From contig NC_026656.2 in the NCBI RefSeq assembly GCF_000004075.3, positions 21,090,607 through 21,154,606 on the forward strand: a stretch of DNA of 64,000 nt. Direction: 5' to 3'. The notes beneath the pieces are model-generated. The model was given only the letters and a program-made list of their open reading frames with translations, had not been told where the DNA came from and searched no databases. Positions 1 to 11,079 of the stretch are shown here, one piece after another (within the stretch, counting starts at the first letter, position 1; every line of letters starts with the position of its first letter). The stretch comes from Cucumis sativus. Lineage: Eukaryota > Streptophyta > Magnoliopsida > Cucurbitales > Cucurbitaceae. The position numbers were made by a program, and so were the translations under genes.

Positions 1-2
1 TT

Positions 3-498
3 TTACATTGAAGAATTATAGGGTCTTAATCCTATATAGTTGCCAGGAGGATCATAGTTGCATACAACGAACTGGGACTTCCCTTTACAAGCCACTCTTG
101 CACATCCAAGATGCACGGAGGTTCGCCACACCACCTGAGTATAGTGTCCACAGTCGCCTCCCTTGCATGAGTTTGATGCATAGTCGTATAAATGCTTTTC
201 TCCCACCCACATCTTTACGCCATCCGCACCGGTGAACTCGGGGTAGTAGCCTACCGCTATGTTTTCACCGTATGGTCCCGTGAGTGAACCAAGGCGCAAT
301 CATTTATCCTTTTGTTGGCGTAGGATTGAGCGTAGGCAGCTACAGTGTTGTTCCATGTCATTGGACCGACGCCGACTGCGCCCGAGCTTTGTGTAGGAAA
401 TGTAGTCTTGAGGGAGTTTTGGGCATGTGCTAGGAAGAAGAGGAACATGAAAGTGGAATGAAAATTGCCATTGGAGGGTTTTGACTTTGAGTTTTCAT
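3..498 (-). pseudogene. PR-1 copy A, broken (pathogenesis-related protein 1, CAP superfamily)
   Basis: The minus strand encodes the C-terminal half of a PR-1 protein in one frame (3 to about 285). It includes [12 protein letters not shown], the CGHYTQVVW signature and the CNYDPPGNY end. The N-terminal part (about 285-498) is split between frames. Compared with the intact copy at 13,748-14,251, this copy lacks single bases near positions 281, 389, 420 and 449, and about four bases near 395-400. All of these differences are losses. As written it cannot make a full PR-1. It may be a true pseudogene or an intact gene with uncorrected sequence errors. The stop TAA and start ATG (498) are both kept. 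Confidence 0.85.
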
Positions 499-614
499 TT
501 TGATATGTTAGAAAATGAAGAGAAAGATGATTTTTATAGAGATGAAGATCAATTAAATATGGAATGTGATGAAGGAGAGGAAGAAATGTATTTGAAACTG
601 TCTGTACTTCTTTG

Positions 615-620
615 TTGACC
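615..620. promoter_or_regulatory. W-box (TTGACC) upstream of PR-1 copy A
   Basis: TTGACC lies about 120 bases upstream of the copy A start codon. The same box is at 4,206-4,211, 7,497-7,502, 11,074-11,079 and 14,374-14,379, upstream of copies B, C, D and E. WRKY factors bind TTGAC(C/T), and PR-1 genes are classic WRKY and salicylate-response targets. Its presence in every copy is seen directly; its use is inferred. Confidence 0.5.
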
Positions 621-3584
621 TCTATTTATTAACCTCTATTTCTTTCCTTTTCATTTTGTTTAATTTGTTACATTAATATACAACTAAGGACAATAATGCT
701 GTGCATCTTAAGAGTATGAATGTCAAACATGTTAATTACACATTATTTTGGTTGAAATATTAGTTCAATGAATTGCATAAGTTTAGTTTTTGTGTGTTTT
801 CCCCTTCAAGGATGGAAAAATAGATAACATTGCAATTTTGGAGGTAGGCATTTGAACTGCATTCACCTTATTAACTGAAGTTGAACCCTTAAATTAAACC
901 TCCCCACGTGTTGAACTAAACAAAAACGTTTACCTTTAACCAACAAATAAGACATTGTTTTTTTCTACCAAAAATAGTTTTTCTTACGAGTTCAATATGT
1001 GAACGTTAGGAGAATTCAAACTACTTTATCTTTTAATTGAAGTATGTCTTAACCTATTTAACTTCATGCGTAGGTTGACAAAAACTATTGGATTATACAT
1101 GTTAAGGCTAACAAGTTTTTTAGTTTGTCACGTGAGGAGAATTTGAACCACTTATTTCTTAATTGAAGAGTGTCCTAACCTATTCAATTGCATGCCTAAG
1201 TTGGCAACTATTGAATTATGTTAAGACTAAAAGTCTTTTAGTTTGTTCAACATGGGATGGCGTAGCAATTTAAATTTGGGTTTTTCACATGTTTGTATAA
1301 ATATTCAAAAAGAAAATTCTGATGTTGAGTTAAGGTAAGATTTTCTTCTTGGACAGACCATATTGAGTGTAGGCTTGTGATATATTTTCATTTTTGTTGT
1401 TAAGTGTTTTTATTGCCACTTCCAAACAATCTGCTGCTTTTTTTTTCTTGAGGGGAGAGTTGAACTTTAAGCCTAATATAGATGCTATACCAATTAAATT
1501 AAAATATCGATGCAGGACTTATTAGGAGAAGGAGGACGAGAGAGCACATACTTTTATTATAATTAGTGTCAATTTTTAATAATAATAATAATTAAGTATA
1601 TAGAAACATTTTAAAAAATTACAAATATAGTCAAATATATTAGTGATTGACATATTTCGTTAATAAAATTCAATTAAAAAATAAGTGGTTCTTAAAACTA
1701 ATATTACATTACTAAAATTCATCCCCATACAAGTAATTTAAATTATTAACTTAACTTTCAAAAACAAGAAAACAAACAAAATTCTTCAAAACTAATTTTT
1801 CTTTTTAGAACAAAGTATTACTCCTAGTTTGGAATTTGGATTTTGAAAATCTAAGTCTAAATTTTTTTGCTAAATAAAGAAAAGTAGAAATAATTGAATT
1901 TGTGATTAATTAAAAGAGTTGAAATATATTTTAAATTAAAATTGAAGGGGCCAATTTTCATTGGAACTTTATGTAGGATTAAGGAAGATGATTCTTCCCT
2001 CTTTGAAAATTAATTCTCTACTTGTTTATAAGGTTTTAAAATTTGAAGGATGCCTATGAAAGTTACTTACAATATAAAAACATTGAATTAGTTTGTGTTT
2101 AAATTTGGATTTGGATAAAAGTTCCATATGATAATAATCATGTTGATGATTTAGGTCGAGGGTGGTTAGTGATTAAACGCCGGAGATAATTGAAAACACA
2201 TTCTAAAGTATTAAGCTCACAAGTTCTCTCAAGAAACTTTTTGGATATATATGGTTGATAATCATTTGACAGATAAAAAATTATCAAGTTCCAAAAGCAC
2301 TTTTAACAGATATAAATAAAAAATTATACTAACGTCTAATGTTGTATAAATAATGTTGTATGAACAAGTCGTTCCGTGTATCGGTGAGTCCCGGCAAGCA
2401 CCAGTGCATACAATCGTCATGCTTCTTTTCACCACCACCACCGTCTAATGCTGTATAAATAGGAAGTAAATTGATTGCAAGCTAAGGGGCTTAACAAGCC
2501 CTTGGAAAAGCTTTTCTTGTGCCCCTCCAGAACTTTGATCGCGAACTGTATCGTAGACCAACGTTTCATCTTTTGGGGTTCAATTAGATCAGTTATTGTC
2601 AATTGGGGTATATATATTTTTGTTTTTTCATTTTCTAGCTAGTATAGTTTAAAGTTTTTCATATATATTTTCTTTTTGAGGTTCATCAAGATAACATCTT
2701 GAAGGCTGGTTGAAAATTGATGAGATGACCAAACATAAAAGTCATTGGAGTTACATTTTTCTCTCTCTTTTGGGTCATAGCTCAAAACTTGTAGTTATGT
2801 TTGAATAATTACTTTTGAGACTAATTTAATTACTAAATTTTGATGATGATTTTGTAATGATATTTTGTTTAAATTCTATTAAACGTCTATTAGATTTAAT
2901 TCGTGTTGATACAAAGTATTATTATTTAACTTTAACGAAAAGAACTTTTAGGTAATTTTTTTTAAAATGGTATACATTAGCTGTCCGATGCAATCATTAT
3001 ATATGGCATAAATATAGAGCTAAAAAATGGCATTAAAAATAGGTAATCTCAACTGCAATTAAGGGTGCGAAAAATTAATGTCTTTATCTCCACCCATGAA
3101 AATTAAACCAGGAAAATGAAGGCAATCTCTACTCACAAAGTGGCGTCACGAAAAATATCAATATATAGTGATTTATACTTCATGGTTTTTCATTGGATAT
3201 ATTAATCACTTTTCTCAACACATTCAGAATGTGTTGGAATACATTTATGTTGATACAACGTGCATGTTTGTAGGGAACAAGTGGATATATGAAAGGTTAT
3301 TTTAGCTCAGTAACCAACAAAGTACTATTAGAGGCCGAAGCTCTAACTATTTTTTCAACCTTACAAATATAATAACAAACTAACATAGATATGTACGTAG
3401 CTTATGTTAAAACGTATCAAATATTTTTGTTCGACTTGAGAAATAATTATATATATTAGGTTTAATTTATTCTCCATCACTCTACTATTGATGATTCTTC
3501 CATAAGAACGTCGATGTGAAAGTAGACAATATTTTGTTTAACAAGTGATCATGTCGATTGCACACCGAGTAAATTCTTTCTTTT
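621..3584. other. Spacer of alpha unit 1: AT-rich, no host gene except a TBL scrap
   Basis: About 3 kb of AT-rich spacer. It holds a G-box CACGTG at 905-910, an (AAT)n run near 1,580-1,592, and a gene scrap at about 2,350-2,441 (listed separately). I see no open coding region beyond that scrap. The same spacer occurs at 7,500-10,469. Confidence 0.6.
2350..2441 (-). pseudogene. TBL (trichome-birefringence-like) C-terminal scrap, copy 1
   Basis: Read on the minus strand, about 2,422-2,363 gives DDCMHWCLPGLTDTRNDLF. This matches the conserved C-terminal DxxHWCLPG block of plant TBL/PMR5 polysaccharide O-acetyltransferases, where the Asp and His are catalytic. Only this end block is recognisable. 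No GDS block or PMR5N domain is seen nearby, so it is a fragment and not a gene. The same scrap is at about 9,230-9,320 in unit 2. It was therefore in the unit before the last duplication. Confidence 0.55.
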
Positions 3585-4086
3585 TTACATTGAAGAATTA
3601 TAGGGTCTTAATCCTATATAGTTGCCCGGAGGATCGTAGTTGCATACAACGAACTGGGACTTCCCTTTACAAGCCACTCTTGCACATCCAAGATGCACGG
3701 AGGTTTGCCACACCATCTGAGTATAGTGTCCACAGTCACCACCCTTGCATGAGTTTGATGCATAGTCATATAAATGCTTTTCTCCCACCACAACTTTACA
3801 CCATCCGCACGGTGAACTCGGGGTAGTAGCCTACGGCTATGTTTTCACCGTATGGTCCGGTAGAGTGAACCAAGGCACAGTCATTTTTCCTTTTGTTGGC
3901 GTAGGATTGAGCGTAGGCAGCGACAGTTTTGTTCCATGTCATGGGACCGACGCGGACTGCCGCTCGAGCTTTGTTGTGTAGGGAAATGTAGTCTTGAGGA
4001 GAGTTTTGGGCTTGTGTTAGGAAGAAGAGGAACGTGAAAGTGGGAAAGAAAATTGCCATTAGAGGGTTTTGACTTTGAGTTCTCAT
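3585..4086 (-). pseudogene. PR-1 copy B, broken by frameshift
   Basis: The minus strand from the ATG at 4,086 reads a signal peptide and the first part of a PR-1 CAP domain: [35 protein letters not shown]. It then shifts frame near 3,800. The rest ([33 protein letters not shown]) lies in another frame down to 3,585. Two one-base losses explain this: in the CCGCACCGG run near 3,811 and in the CCCACCCAC run near 3,789. Copy D keeps the bases at both points. This beta-type copy differs from the alpha type by several substitutions, such as Arg-Thr-Gln at the N-terminus and Met and Gln in place of Val and Arg around the HYTQ block. Confidence 0.85.
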
Positions 4087-4205
4087 TTTGATATGTTAGA
4101 GAATGAAAGAGAATCATGATTTTTTATAGAGAATGAAGAATTAAATATGGAATGTGATGAAGGAGGGAGAAATATATTTGAAAACGTATGTATTTTTGCT
4201 TTTTG

Positions 4206-4211
4206 TTGACC
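4206..4211. promoter_or_regulatory. W-box upstream of PR-1 copy B
   Basis: TTGACC about 120 bases upstream of the copy B start, in the same place as in the other four copies. WRKY binding is inferred from the motif only. Confidence 0.45.
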
Positions 4212-5439
4212 TCTCTATTTATTTCCTTTTTATTTCTGTTTTAATTTGTTACATTAATATATAACTAAAAGGACTAACAATGCCATGCATCTCATGAGTT
4301 TGAATGTCAAAGATGTTATAGAAATTGGCTGCCAATTTTCCATGTTGAATTACACTATTTTGGTTGTAATATTAGTTCAAAGAATTTCATAAGTTTTAGT
4401 TTTCGTGTGTTTTCCCCTTTAAGGATGGAAGAATATAATTACATTGCAATTTTGGAGGTAGGAATTTGAAACGGCACATTAGCCCTATTAACGAAGTCGA
4501 ACCCTTAAACAAAAAAAAAAAATACCTTTAGCCAATAATATAAGCATTGTTTTTTTTTTTTTCGAAAAACAGTTTTTCTTACGAGTTCTATAGGTGGACC
4601 TCTTAGGAGAATTCTAACTACTTTATCTCTTATTAATTGAAGAGTGTCTTAACCTATTCAACTACATGCATATATAGGTTGGTAACTTTTGAGTTATATG
4701 TGTTAAAGCTTACAAGTTTTTTAGTTTGTCACATAAGGAGAATTCAAATCGCTTATTTCTTAATTGAAGAATGTCATCTTAACCTATTCAATTGCATGAC
4801 AAAAGTTTGACAACTATTGAGTTATGTTAAAACTAACAAGTTCTTCAGTTTGTTCGACATGCGATATATGGCGCTGTAGCAATTTAAATTTGAGTTTTTC
4901 ATGCTTGTATAAATATTTGTAAAGAATATTATCATCTTTGAGTTAAGGTAAGATATTTTGTTCTAATTGGACAGACCATATTGAGTGTAAGCTTATATTT
5001 TAAAGTATTTTTATTACCATTTCCACACAATTTGCTGTCTTTTCATTTTTTTTAGGGAGGATTGAACTTCAAACCTAACATAGATACTATACCAATTTAA
5101 AATATGTTCATTTTGACATAGAAGGACTTATTAGAAGAAGGGAGAAGGGTGCAGGAGAGCAGACTCTTCTTCTCAACTCCTTTGTATATAATCTAGTTCT
5201 ACACATTAATGATGGTTTTAATTATTGGATAATTATTACTAGTAGTAATAATTAAGTATATAGCAACGTTTAAGAAAACGGCAAATACAATAAAATCTAT
5301 GATAGACTTATATCGCTAAGTAGACTTTAATTCTTATTGATATTTTTTGACATAACCTTTGAAAAATCAAGAGCGGTGATTTCCTATCTTTTTGCTATAG
5401 TCTTTGACATAAACATAGTCCTCTTTTTCTACACAATAC
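4212..5439. other. Spacer of beta unit 1: AT-rich, no gene seen
   Basis: Spacer upstream of PR-1 copy B. It is related to the alpha spacer in blocks, for example the 'tttttcttacgagttc' block near 4,570 and the 'gacagaccatattgagtgta' block near 4,970. No coding region is supported. Confidence 0.5.
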
Positions 5440-6385
5440 TACCAAAAGATACAACTCCATCAAAGATATGTGGAATGCTGAAAATTTGAAATGGGACCTT
5501 TTTCGAGAAGACCGTGAGAGAAGTGTGTAGACACATTTGTGGAATGAGATCAAAATCATCCTCAATTCCCCCTTGCTTGATCATGGCTAGGATCCTTCCT
5601 ATTTGGAGCTTGAATACCTATGGTAGCTTCATGATTGCCTCCATTAAAAGGCTTTACATAACAGTAATCAAGCCGATCTTAACAATTCTAACGAGCAAAT
5701 TTATCAAAATCTTTGGAAGTCGATCATCCCCCAAAAATGCAAATTCTTTATTTGGTCTCTCTTTCATGAATGAATGTATCAACACAACTGAACATTTACA
5801 AAGGAGACTTCCATCGTGGAGCTTGAAACCATCCTTGTGTCTTATGTGCAAAACCGCCGATGAAGACAGAAATCATCTTTTATCTCTTGTCCACTTGTAA
5901 ATGGTATATGGAAAAATGTTGGTGTTCTGCTTAACCATTCCTTCATTTTTTAGAACACTGTCTCCCTTTGCAAATATATGTGCAAATCAAAGGTGAAAAC
6001 AAATAAGCAAATTATTATCTTCAACACAGTAGTTATCACCCTTTGATCCATATGGAATGAAAGAAATAAGAGGATTTTCAATGATTTAGAAAGATCCCCT
6101 TGTGATTTAGGAAGATATTCAAGCTCTTACGAGTTTTTGGACCAATCGTTCTCCTCTGTTGAGAAACTACTCGATCAGTAGCATTGCTTTAAATTTAAAT
6201 GCTTTTTAATTCTGACTTGTGAGTCTCTTGGACTTCTCTCTAGCACTTTTTGTACTTTTTTGACTTCTATACTTTTCTCTCTTATATATTAATGAAGCAG
6301 AAATAACAGGGGTGCTAAGGAGGTGTCCACCTAGTGGAGATGTCTGGTACATCTGACTCATCGTATATCGTTTTTTTTTAAAAAA
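5440..6385 (+). mobile_element. LINE (non-LTR retrotransposon) 3' fragment, copy 1
   Basis: The plus strand encodes, across shifting frames, the end of a plant LINE ORF2. Near 5,700-5,880 the part after the reverse transcriptase is visible: KIFGSRSSPKNANS, INTTEHLQRRLPSWSL, SLCLMCKTADEDRNHLL. This is the zf-RVT zinc-binding region, with Cys-x2-Cys followed by the His of DRNHL. The reverse transcriptase and endonuclease domains are absent, so it is 5'-truncated as LINEs usually are. A T/A-rich run at about 6,371-6,387 marks the 3' end. Several frameshifts show that it is old. An almost identical copy is at 12,315-13,265. Confidence 0.75.
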
Positions 6386-6387
6386 AA

Positions 6388-6872
6388 GATAGTCGACTAT
6401 TTTTGTTATATTTGTAAATTTTTTAAAATGTTGCTATATAGTTAATTATTTTGAATCTAATTGATAGTCTCAATTTTCTTTAGATAACCTACCCTGTGGG
6501 ACAATGCATGGTTACGTTGATACATCGTGCACTAACCTAACGCAAATGCATGCCTTTAATTTCCAACGCATGTTTGTAGTGAACATGTGACTTTTATTTA
6601 GCTTAGTAACCAACAAAGTATTGGATGTCCAAACCTCACTATTTTTTCAACGTTACAAAAAAATAATGATAAGAACAAACAAACTAACATAAAGGTATGT
6701 ACGTAGCTTATGTTAAAACGTATCAAATACTTTTGTTCAACTTGAGAAAATATTAGGTTTAACTTATTCTCCGTCCCTTTACGATTGATGATTCTTCCAT
6801 AATTGTTAAATAAGTACGTCGACGTGAAAGTAGACAATATTTTATTTAACGAGTGCAAGTAAATTCTTTCTT
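6388..6872. other. Spacer between LINE tail and PR-1 copy C
   Basis: About 480 bases of AT-rich sequence downstream of PR-1 copy C. It parallels 3,220-3,584, downstream of copy B. No gene is seen. Confidence 0.5.
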
Positions 6873-7374
6873 TTACATTGAAGAATTATAGGGTCTTAAT
6901 CCTATATAGTTGCCAGGAGGATCATAGTTGCATACAACGAACTGGGACTTCCCTTTACAAGCCACTCTTGCACATCCAAGATGCACGGAGGTTCGCCACA
7001 CCACCTGAGTATAGTGTCCACAGTCGCCTCCCTTGCATGAGTTTGATGCATAGTCGTATAAATGCTTTTCTCCCACCCACATCTTTACGCCATCCGCACC
7101 GGTGAACCTGGGTAGTAGCCTACCGCTATGTTTTCACCGTATGGTCCCGTGGAGTGAACCAAGGCGCAATCATTTATCCTTTTGTTGGCGTAGGATTGAG
7201 CGTAGGCAGCTACAGTGTTGTTCCATGTCATTGGACCGACGCCGACTGCCGACCGAGCTTTGTTGTGTAGGGAAATGTAGTCTTGAGGGAGTTTTGGGCA
7301 TGTGCTAGGAAGAAGAGGAACATGAAAGTGGGAATGAAAATTGCCATTGGAGGGTTTTGACTTTGAGTTTTCAT
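6873..7374 (-). pseudogene. PR-1 copy C, broken by frameshift
   Basis: Alpha-type PR-1 on the minus strand, from the ATG at 7,374. The C-terminal part (6,873 to about 7,105) is open and identical in protein to copy E from MWVGEKH to the end. Two one-base losses relative to copy E lie near 7,107 (GAACCTGGG where E has GAACTCGGGG) and near 7,290 (GAGGGAG where E has GAGCGGAG). A few substitutions near 7,248-7,253 change the protein around residue 43. As written it is broken. It has the W-box and TATA-like box of the intact copy. Confidence 0.85.
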
Positions 7375-7496
7375 TTTGATATGTTAGAAAATGAAGAGAA
7401 AGATGATTTTTATAGAGATGAAGATCAATTAAATATGGAATGTGATGAAGGAGAGGAAGAAATGTATTTGAAACTGTCTGTATTTTTGCTTCTTTG

Positions 7497-7502
7497 TTGA
7501 CC
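7497..7502. promoter_or_regulatory. W-box upstream of PR-1 copy C
   Basis: TTGACC about 125 bases upstream of the copy C start, at the position shared by all five copies. Confidence 0.45.
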
Positions 7503-10469
7503 TCTATTTATTAACCTCTATTTCTTTCCTTTTCATTTTGTTTTAATTTGTTACATTAATATACAACTAAGGACTAATAATGCTGTGCATCTTAAGAGTA
7601 TGAATGTCAAACATGTTAATTACACATTATTTTTGGTTGAAATATTAGTTCAATGAATTGCATAAGTTTTAGTTTTTGTGTGTTTTCCCTTCAAGGATGG
7701 AAAAATAGTAACATTGCAATTTTGGAGGTAGGCATTTGAACTGCATTCACCTTATTAACTGAAGTTGAACCCTTAAATTAAACCTCCCCACGTGTTGAAC
7801 TAAACAAAAACGTTTACCTTTAACCAACAAATAAGACATTGTTTTTTTCTCAAAAATAGTTTTTCTTACGAGTTCAATATGTGAACGTTAGGAGAATTCA
7901 AACTACTTTATCTTTTAATTGAAGTATGTCTTAACCTATTTAACTTTCGTGGCAGGTTGACAAAACTATTGATTATACATGTTAAGGCTAACAAGTTTTT
8001 TAGTTTGTCACGTGAGGAGAATTTGAACCACTTATTTCTTAATTGAAGAGTGTCCTAACCTATTCAATTGCATGCCTAAGTTGGCAACTATTGAATTATG
8101 TTAAGACTAAAAGTCTTTTAGTTTGTTCAACATGGGATGGCGTAGCAATTTAAATTTGGTTTTTCACATGTTTGTATAAATATTCAAAAAGAAAATTCTG
8201 ATGTTGAGTTAGGTAAGATTTTCTTCTTGGACAGACCATATTGAGTGTAGGCTTGTGATATTATTTTCATTTTTTGTTGTTAAGTGTTTTTATTGCCACT
8301 TCCAAACAATCTGCTGCTTTTTTTCTTGAGGGGAGAGTTGAACTTTAAGCCTAATATAGATGCTATACCAATTAAATTAAAATATCGATGCAGGACTTAT
8401 TAGGAGAAGGAGGACGAGAGAGCACATACTTTTATTATAATTAGTGTCAATTTTTAATAATAATAATAATTAAGTATATAGAAACATTTTAAAAAATTAC
8501 AAATATAGTCAAATATATTAGTGATTGACATATTTCGTTAATAAAATTCAATTAAAAAATAAGTGGTTCTTAAAACTAATATTACATTACTAAAATTCAT
8601 CCCCATACAAGTAATTTAAATTATTAACTTAACTTTTCAAAAACAAGAAAACAAACAAAATTCTTCAAACTAATTTTTCTTTTTAGAACAAAGTATTACT
8701 CCTAGTTTGGAATTTGGATTTTGAAAATCTAAGTCTAAATTTTTTTGCTAAATAAAGAAAAGTAGAAATAATTGAATTTGTGATTAATTAAAAGAGTTGA
8801 AATATATTTTAAATTAAAATTGAAGGGGCCAATTTTCATTGGAACTTTATGTAGGATTAAGGAAGATGATCTTCCCTCTTTGAAAATTAATTCTCTACTT
8901 GTTTATATAAGGTTTTAAAATTTGAAGGATGCCTATGAAAGTTACTTACAATATAAAAACATTGAATTAGTTCTGTGTTTTAAATTTGGATTTGGATAAA
9001 AGTTCCATATGATAATAATCATGTTGATGATTTTAGGTCGAGGGTGTTAGTGATTAAACGCCGGAGATAATTGAAAACACATTCTAAAGTATTAAGCTCA
9101 CAAGTTCTCTCAAGAAACTTTTTGGATATATATGGTTGATAATCATTTGACAGATAAAAATTATCAAGTTCCAAAAGCACTTTTAACAGATATAAATAAA
9201 AAATTATACTAACGTCTAATGTTGTATAAATAATGTTGTATGAACAAGTCGTTCCGTGTATCGGTGAGTCCCGGCAAGCACCAGTGCATACAATCGTCAT
9301 GCTTCTTTTCACCACCACCACGTCTAATGCTGTATAAATAGGAAGTAAATTGATTGCAAGCTAAGGGGCTTAACAAGCCCTTGGAAAAGCTTTTCTTGTG
9401 CCCCTCCAGAACTTTGATCGCGAACTGTATCGTAGACCAACGTTTCATCTTTTGGGGTTCAATTAGATCAGTTATTGTCAATTGGGGTATATATATTTTT
9501 GTTTTTTCATTTTCTAGCTAGTATAGGTTTAAAGTTTTTCATATATATTTTCTTTTTGAGGTTCATCAAGATAACATCTTGAAGGCTGCTGTTGAAAATT
9601 GATGAGATATAAAAGTCATTGGAGTTACATTTTTCTCTCTCTTTTGGGTCATAGCTCAAAACTTTGTAGTTATGTTTGAATAATTACTTTTGAGACTAAT
9701 TTAATTACTAAATTTTGATGATGATTTTGTAATGATATTTTGTTTAAATTCTATTAAACGTCTATTAGATTTAATTCGTGTTTGATACAAAGTATTATTA
9801 TTTAACTTTAACGAAAAGAACTTTTAGGTTTTTTTTAAAATGGTATACATTAGCTGTCCGATGCAATCATTATATATGGCATAAATATAGAGCTAAAAAA
9901 TGGCATTAAAAATAGGTAATCTCAACTGCAATTAAGGGTGCGAAAAATTAATGTCTTTATCTCCACCCATGAAAATTAAACCAGGAAAATGAAGGCAATC
10001 TCTACTCACAAAGTTGGCGTCACGAAAAATATCAATATATAGTGATTTATACTTCATGGGTTTTCATTGGATATATTAATCACTTTTCTCAACACATTCA
10101 GAATGTTTGGAAAATACATTGTTATGTTGATACAACGTGCATGTTTGTAGGGAACAAGTGGACTCTGGTTATTTTAGCTCAGTAACCAACAAAGTACTAT
10201 TAGAGGCCGAAGCTCTAACTATTTTTTCAACCTTACAAATATAATAACAAACTAACATAGATATGTACGTAGCTTATGTTAAAACGTATCAAATATTTTT
10301 GTTCGACTTGAGAAATAATTATATATATTAGGTTTAATTTATTCTCCATCACTCTACTATTGATGATTCTTCCATAAGAACGTCGATGTGAAAGTAGACA
10401 ATATTTTGTTTAACAAGTGATCATGTCGATTGCACACCGAGTAAATTCTTTCTTTTTTACATTGAAGAA
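7503..10469. other. Spacer of alpha unit 2
   Basis: Near copy of 621-3,584, including the G-box CACGTG at 7,789-7,794 and the TBL scrap. No host gene is seen. The longer open frames near 9,019-9,481 on the minus strand contain the TBL C-terminal block, but the flanking residues resemble nothing I know. Confidence 0.6.
9230..9320 (-). pseudogene. TBL C-terminal scrap, copy 2
   Basis: Same DDCMHWCLPGLTDTRNDLF block as at 2,363-2,422, on the minus strand at about 9,243-9,302. It is the C-terminal DxxH motif of a TBL/PMR5-type acetyltransferase, without the rest of the domain. It was duplicated with the unit. Confidence 0.55.
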
Positions 10470-10952
10470 TTATAGGGTCTTAATCCTATATAGTTGCCCG
10501 GGGATCGTAGTTGCATACAACGAACTGGGACTTCCCTTTACAAGCCACTCTTGCACCAAGATGCACGGAGGTTTGCCACACCATCTGAGTATAGTGTCCA
10601 CAGTCACCACCTTGCATGAGTTTGATGCATAGTCATATAAATGCTTTTCTCCCACCCACAACTTTACACCATCCGCACCGGTGAACTCGGGGTAGTAGCC
10701 TACGGCTATGTTTTCACCGTATGGTCCGGTAGAGTGAACCAAGGCACAGTCATTTTTCCTTTTGTTGGCGTAGGATTGAGCGTAGGCAGCGACAGTTTTG
10801 TTCCATGTCATGGACCGACGCGGACTGCCGCTCGAGCTTTGTTGTGTAGGGAAATGTAGTCTTGAGGAGATTTTTGGGCTTGTGTTAGAAGAAGAGGAAC
10901 GTGAAAGTGGGAAAAAAATTGCCATTAGAGGGTTTTGACTTTGAGTTCTCAT
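10470..10952 (-). pseudogene. PR-1 copy D, broken at several points
   Basis: Beta-type PR-1. A 160-residue open frame exists, but only its middle ([12 protein letters not shown] to YDYASNSC) reads as PR-1. Both ends are out of frame: the signal-peptide region is shifted between about 10,810 and 10,915, and everything after YASNSC is shifted. Compared with copy B this copy has lost single bases near 10,500, 10,610, 10,811, 10,889 and 10,913, and three bases near 10,556. Its 160-residue product would lack the HYTQ histidine, half of the cysteines and the CNYD end, so it is not a working CAP protein as written. Confidence 0.85.
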
Positions 10953-11073
10953 TTTGATATGTTAGAGAATGAAAGAGAATCATGATTTTTTATAGAGAAT
11001 GAAGAATTAAATATGGAATGTGATGAAGGAGAGGGAGAAATATATTTGAAAACGTATGTATTTTTGCTTTTTG

Positions 11074-11079
11074 TTGACC
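11074..11079. promoter_or_regulatory. W-box upstream of PR-1 copy D
   Basis: TTGACC about 122 bases upstream of the copy D start codon, conserved with the other copies. Confidence 0.45.

Larger units (their letters stand above)
1..6870. repeat. PR-1 higher-order tandem repeat, unit 1 (left end cut by window)
   Basis: This stretch matches 6,871-13,745 almost base for base at an offset of about 6,870-6,875. Each unit has two halves. The alpha half carries PR-1 copy A at its left end and a TBL gene scrap. The beta half (from about 3.2 kb) carries PR-1 copy B and a LINE tail. Alpha and beta are themselves related but clearly diverged: both flanks contain the motif around 'gtaaccaacaaagta' at 3,310 and 6,606, and the same upstream spacer blocks. 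So an old duplication of about 3.4 kb was followed by a recent duplication of the pair. Position 1 corresponds to about 6,871, so the array probably continues to the left of the window. Confidence 0.9.

Noticed and set aside
5514-5900. 128-residue frame (and 12,389-12,775) as a host gene
   Set aside because: The sequence is the zf-RVT end of a LINE ORF2, with frameshifts on both sides.
8-7105. Plus-strand open frames of about 75 codons opposite PR-1 (for example 8-235, 6,878-7,105, 13,753-13,980)
   Set aside because: They are antisense shadows of the PR-1 coding strand, repeated in each copy because the copies are identical.
10470-10952. 160-residue frame in PR-1 copy D as a real protein
   Set aside because: Only the middle third is PR-1 in frame; both ends are shifted readings of the same gene, and key Cys and His residues are lost.
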